Assembly: GCA_934845495.1 (NCBI GenBank)
Contig: CAKWRB010000050.1
Location: 1,457 to 7,725 of the forward strand
Source of the DNA: an uncultured bacterium
Lineage (GTDB): Bacteria > Bacillota > Clostridia > Oscillospirales > Ruminococcaceae
Length of the DNA stretch: 6,269 nt
Direction of reading: 5' to 3'
Of this stretch, positions 5,516 through 6,269 are shown in pieces; positions within the stretch are counted from its first letter, which is position 1, and each line of letters opens with the position of its first letter. The position numbers and the translations under genes are program-made. The notes beneath the pieces are model-generated. The model searched no databases. It saw only the letters and a program-made list of their open reading frames with translations, and was not told the origin of the DNA.

Positions 5516-6269
5516 TTAATAAATCAGATGGGTGAGCAGAGCCACCAGCGGAATGGCGATGGCAGTGCGCATCAGGAAGATAAGGATCAGTTTACCCACG
5601 CCCAGGGGGATCTTGGAGCTGAGAATGGCATTGCCGCACTCTGAGAAGAAGATGATCTGGACAATGGAGAGCTGAACCACAAAGAAGGCAGCGGCAGCAC
5701 AGGCGCCGGTACCCGAAATCAGGATGCTGGGCAGGCTGATCTCCACAATGCCGATGAGGACACTGGGGGCAGCCAGTGCTGCATCCGGCACACCGAACAG
5801 CCCCAGAACAGGAGCCAGGGGTGCGCCGATCCACTGGAATACCGGGGTATAGTAAACCAGTGTGAGCACCAGCATCACAGTGGGCACCATGACACCAATG
5901 GTCTTTTGGGCGAACTTCAGTGCCTGCAGGAAGTTCTGGAAGAAGGCCTGGGCAGTGAACTCCTCACTGCGGGCAGCCCCCTGTTCCACTGCCAGGCGAA
6001 ACCGCTCGGAAAAGCGCATCTTCCGGATGGTGACCTCCGGAGCAGAACCATCGATGCAGGTATCCGGAATCAGGGGAAGGGGTGGGATGCGAATCATGAT
6101 CGCACCCATCACCAATACCAGGACAAAGCTGGCAATCAGCAGAATGCCGTACTGGTTTTCGATGCCGGCAATGGAGGCCAGCACACCGATGTATCCCACG
6201 CTGATCACGCTGAAGTTGGTCACCACAGCGCAGGCCTGCCGGGTGGTATAGGCCTTCTGGGTGTAATAC
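5516..6269 (-). CDS. Second YjiH-family membrane protein, paralogue of the downstream gene (partial, N-terminus off right edge)
   Basis: The frame is open to the right edge, giving 251 visible residues that align without long gaps to residues 189-437 of the neighbouring YjiH protein. Matching pairs include YYTQKAYTTRQA with YYESKVYTRREA, ISVGYIGVLASIAGIEN with ISVGYIGVLSSIGGIEN, RIPPLPLIPDTCIDGS with RIPPLSRIPNTYIDGT, and IIFFSECGNAILSSK with IIFMTEAGNAMLGSK. About 190 N-terminal residues should lie outside the window. An in-frame GTG at 6226 could be mistaken for a start, but homology continues upstream of it to the edge, so it is internal. The gene ends 13 bp before the start of its paralogue and is almost certainly cotranscribed with it. 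The pair may be a tandem duplication, or two subunits of a transporter as proposed for YjiG/YjiH. Substrate unknown. Confidence 0.88.
   Translation of the reverse strand, partial: YYTQKAYTTRQACAVVTNFSVISVGYIGVLASIAGIENQYGILLIASFVLVLVMGAIMIRIPPLPLIPDTCIDGSAPEVTIRKMRFSERFRLAVEQGAARSEEFTAQAFFQNFLQALKFAQKTIGVMVPTVMLVLTLVYYTPVFQWIGAPLAPVLGLFGVPDAALAAPSVLIGIVEISLPSILISGTGACAAAAFFVVQLSIVQIIFFSECGNAILSSKIPLGVGKLILIFLMRTAIAIPLVALLTHLIY

Noticed and set aside
4156..5535. 459-residue open frame on the plus strand opposite the YjiH-family gene
   Set aside because: It is rich in Gln, His and Gly with no hydrophobic core or motif, which is what the antisense of a GC-rich membrane protein gene gives. The opposite strand has clear homology, ribosome site and terminator.

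Overview
All genes in this window lie on the minus strand, so they read from high to low coordinates. Coding density is very high: the only gap longer than a few bases is about 120 bp (4066-4188). The GC-rich composition, strong AGGAGG/GAGGTG ribosome binding sites, a lipoprotein-type solute receptor and tandem YjiH-family proteins suggest an anaerobic Firmicute, perhaps a high-GC gut clostridium of the Oscillospiraceae type. That assignment is inference; nothing here fixes the species.

Right part (4189-6269): two consecutive genes encode paralogous YjiH-family membrane proteins of the nucleoside-recognition/Gate type. The upstream copy is cut by the right edge. They are 13 bp apart, and a perfect hairpin with a T-run on the minus strand (4109-4134) ends their transcript.

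Left part (1-4065): five tightly packed genes form what looks like one operon. In order they are a substrate-binding lipoprotein, a FecCD-type permease, an ABC ATPase, a short ModE-like winged-helix protein with no metal-binding domain, and a two-domain protein joining a THEP1-like P-loop NTPase to a MobA/MocA-like nucleotidyltransferase. Gaps are 3 bp or less, or genes overlap by 10, 16 and about 68 bp, which suggests translational coupling. The last gene runs off the left edge and lacks its C-terminus.

Working hypothesis: this is a molybdenum or tungsten acquisition and cofactor-maturation operon. The importer resembles vitamin B12/siderophore systems (type II), as in the MolBCA molybdate/tungstate importer of Haemophilus influenzae, and not the usual ModABC. 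A ModE-type DNA-binding protein would regulate it, and the fused NTPase-nucleotidyltransferase would work on the molybdopterin cofactor, probably adding CMP for xanthine-dehydrogenase-type hydroxylases. The families are well supported by motifs. The metal substrate and the joint role are inferred from gene context. The fusion protein and its place in this operon are the most unusual things in the window.
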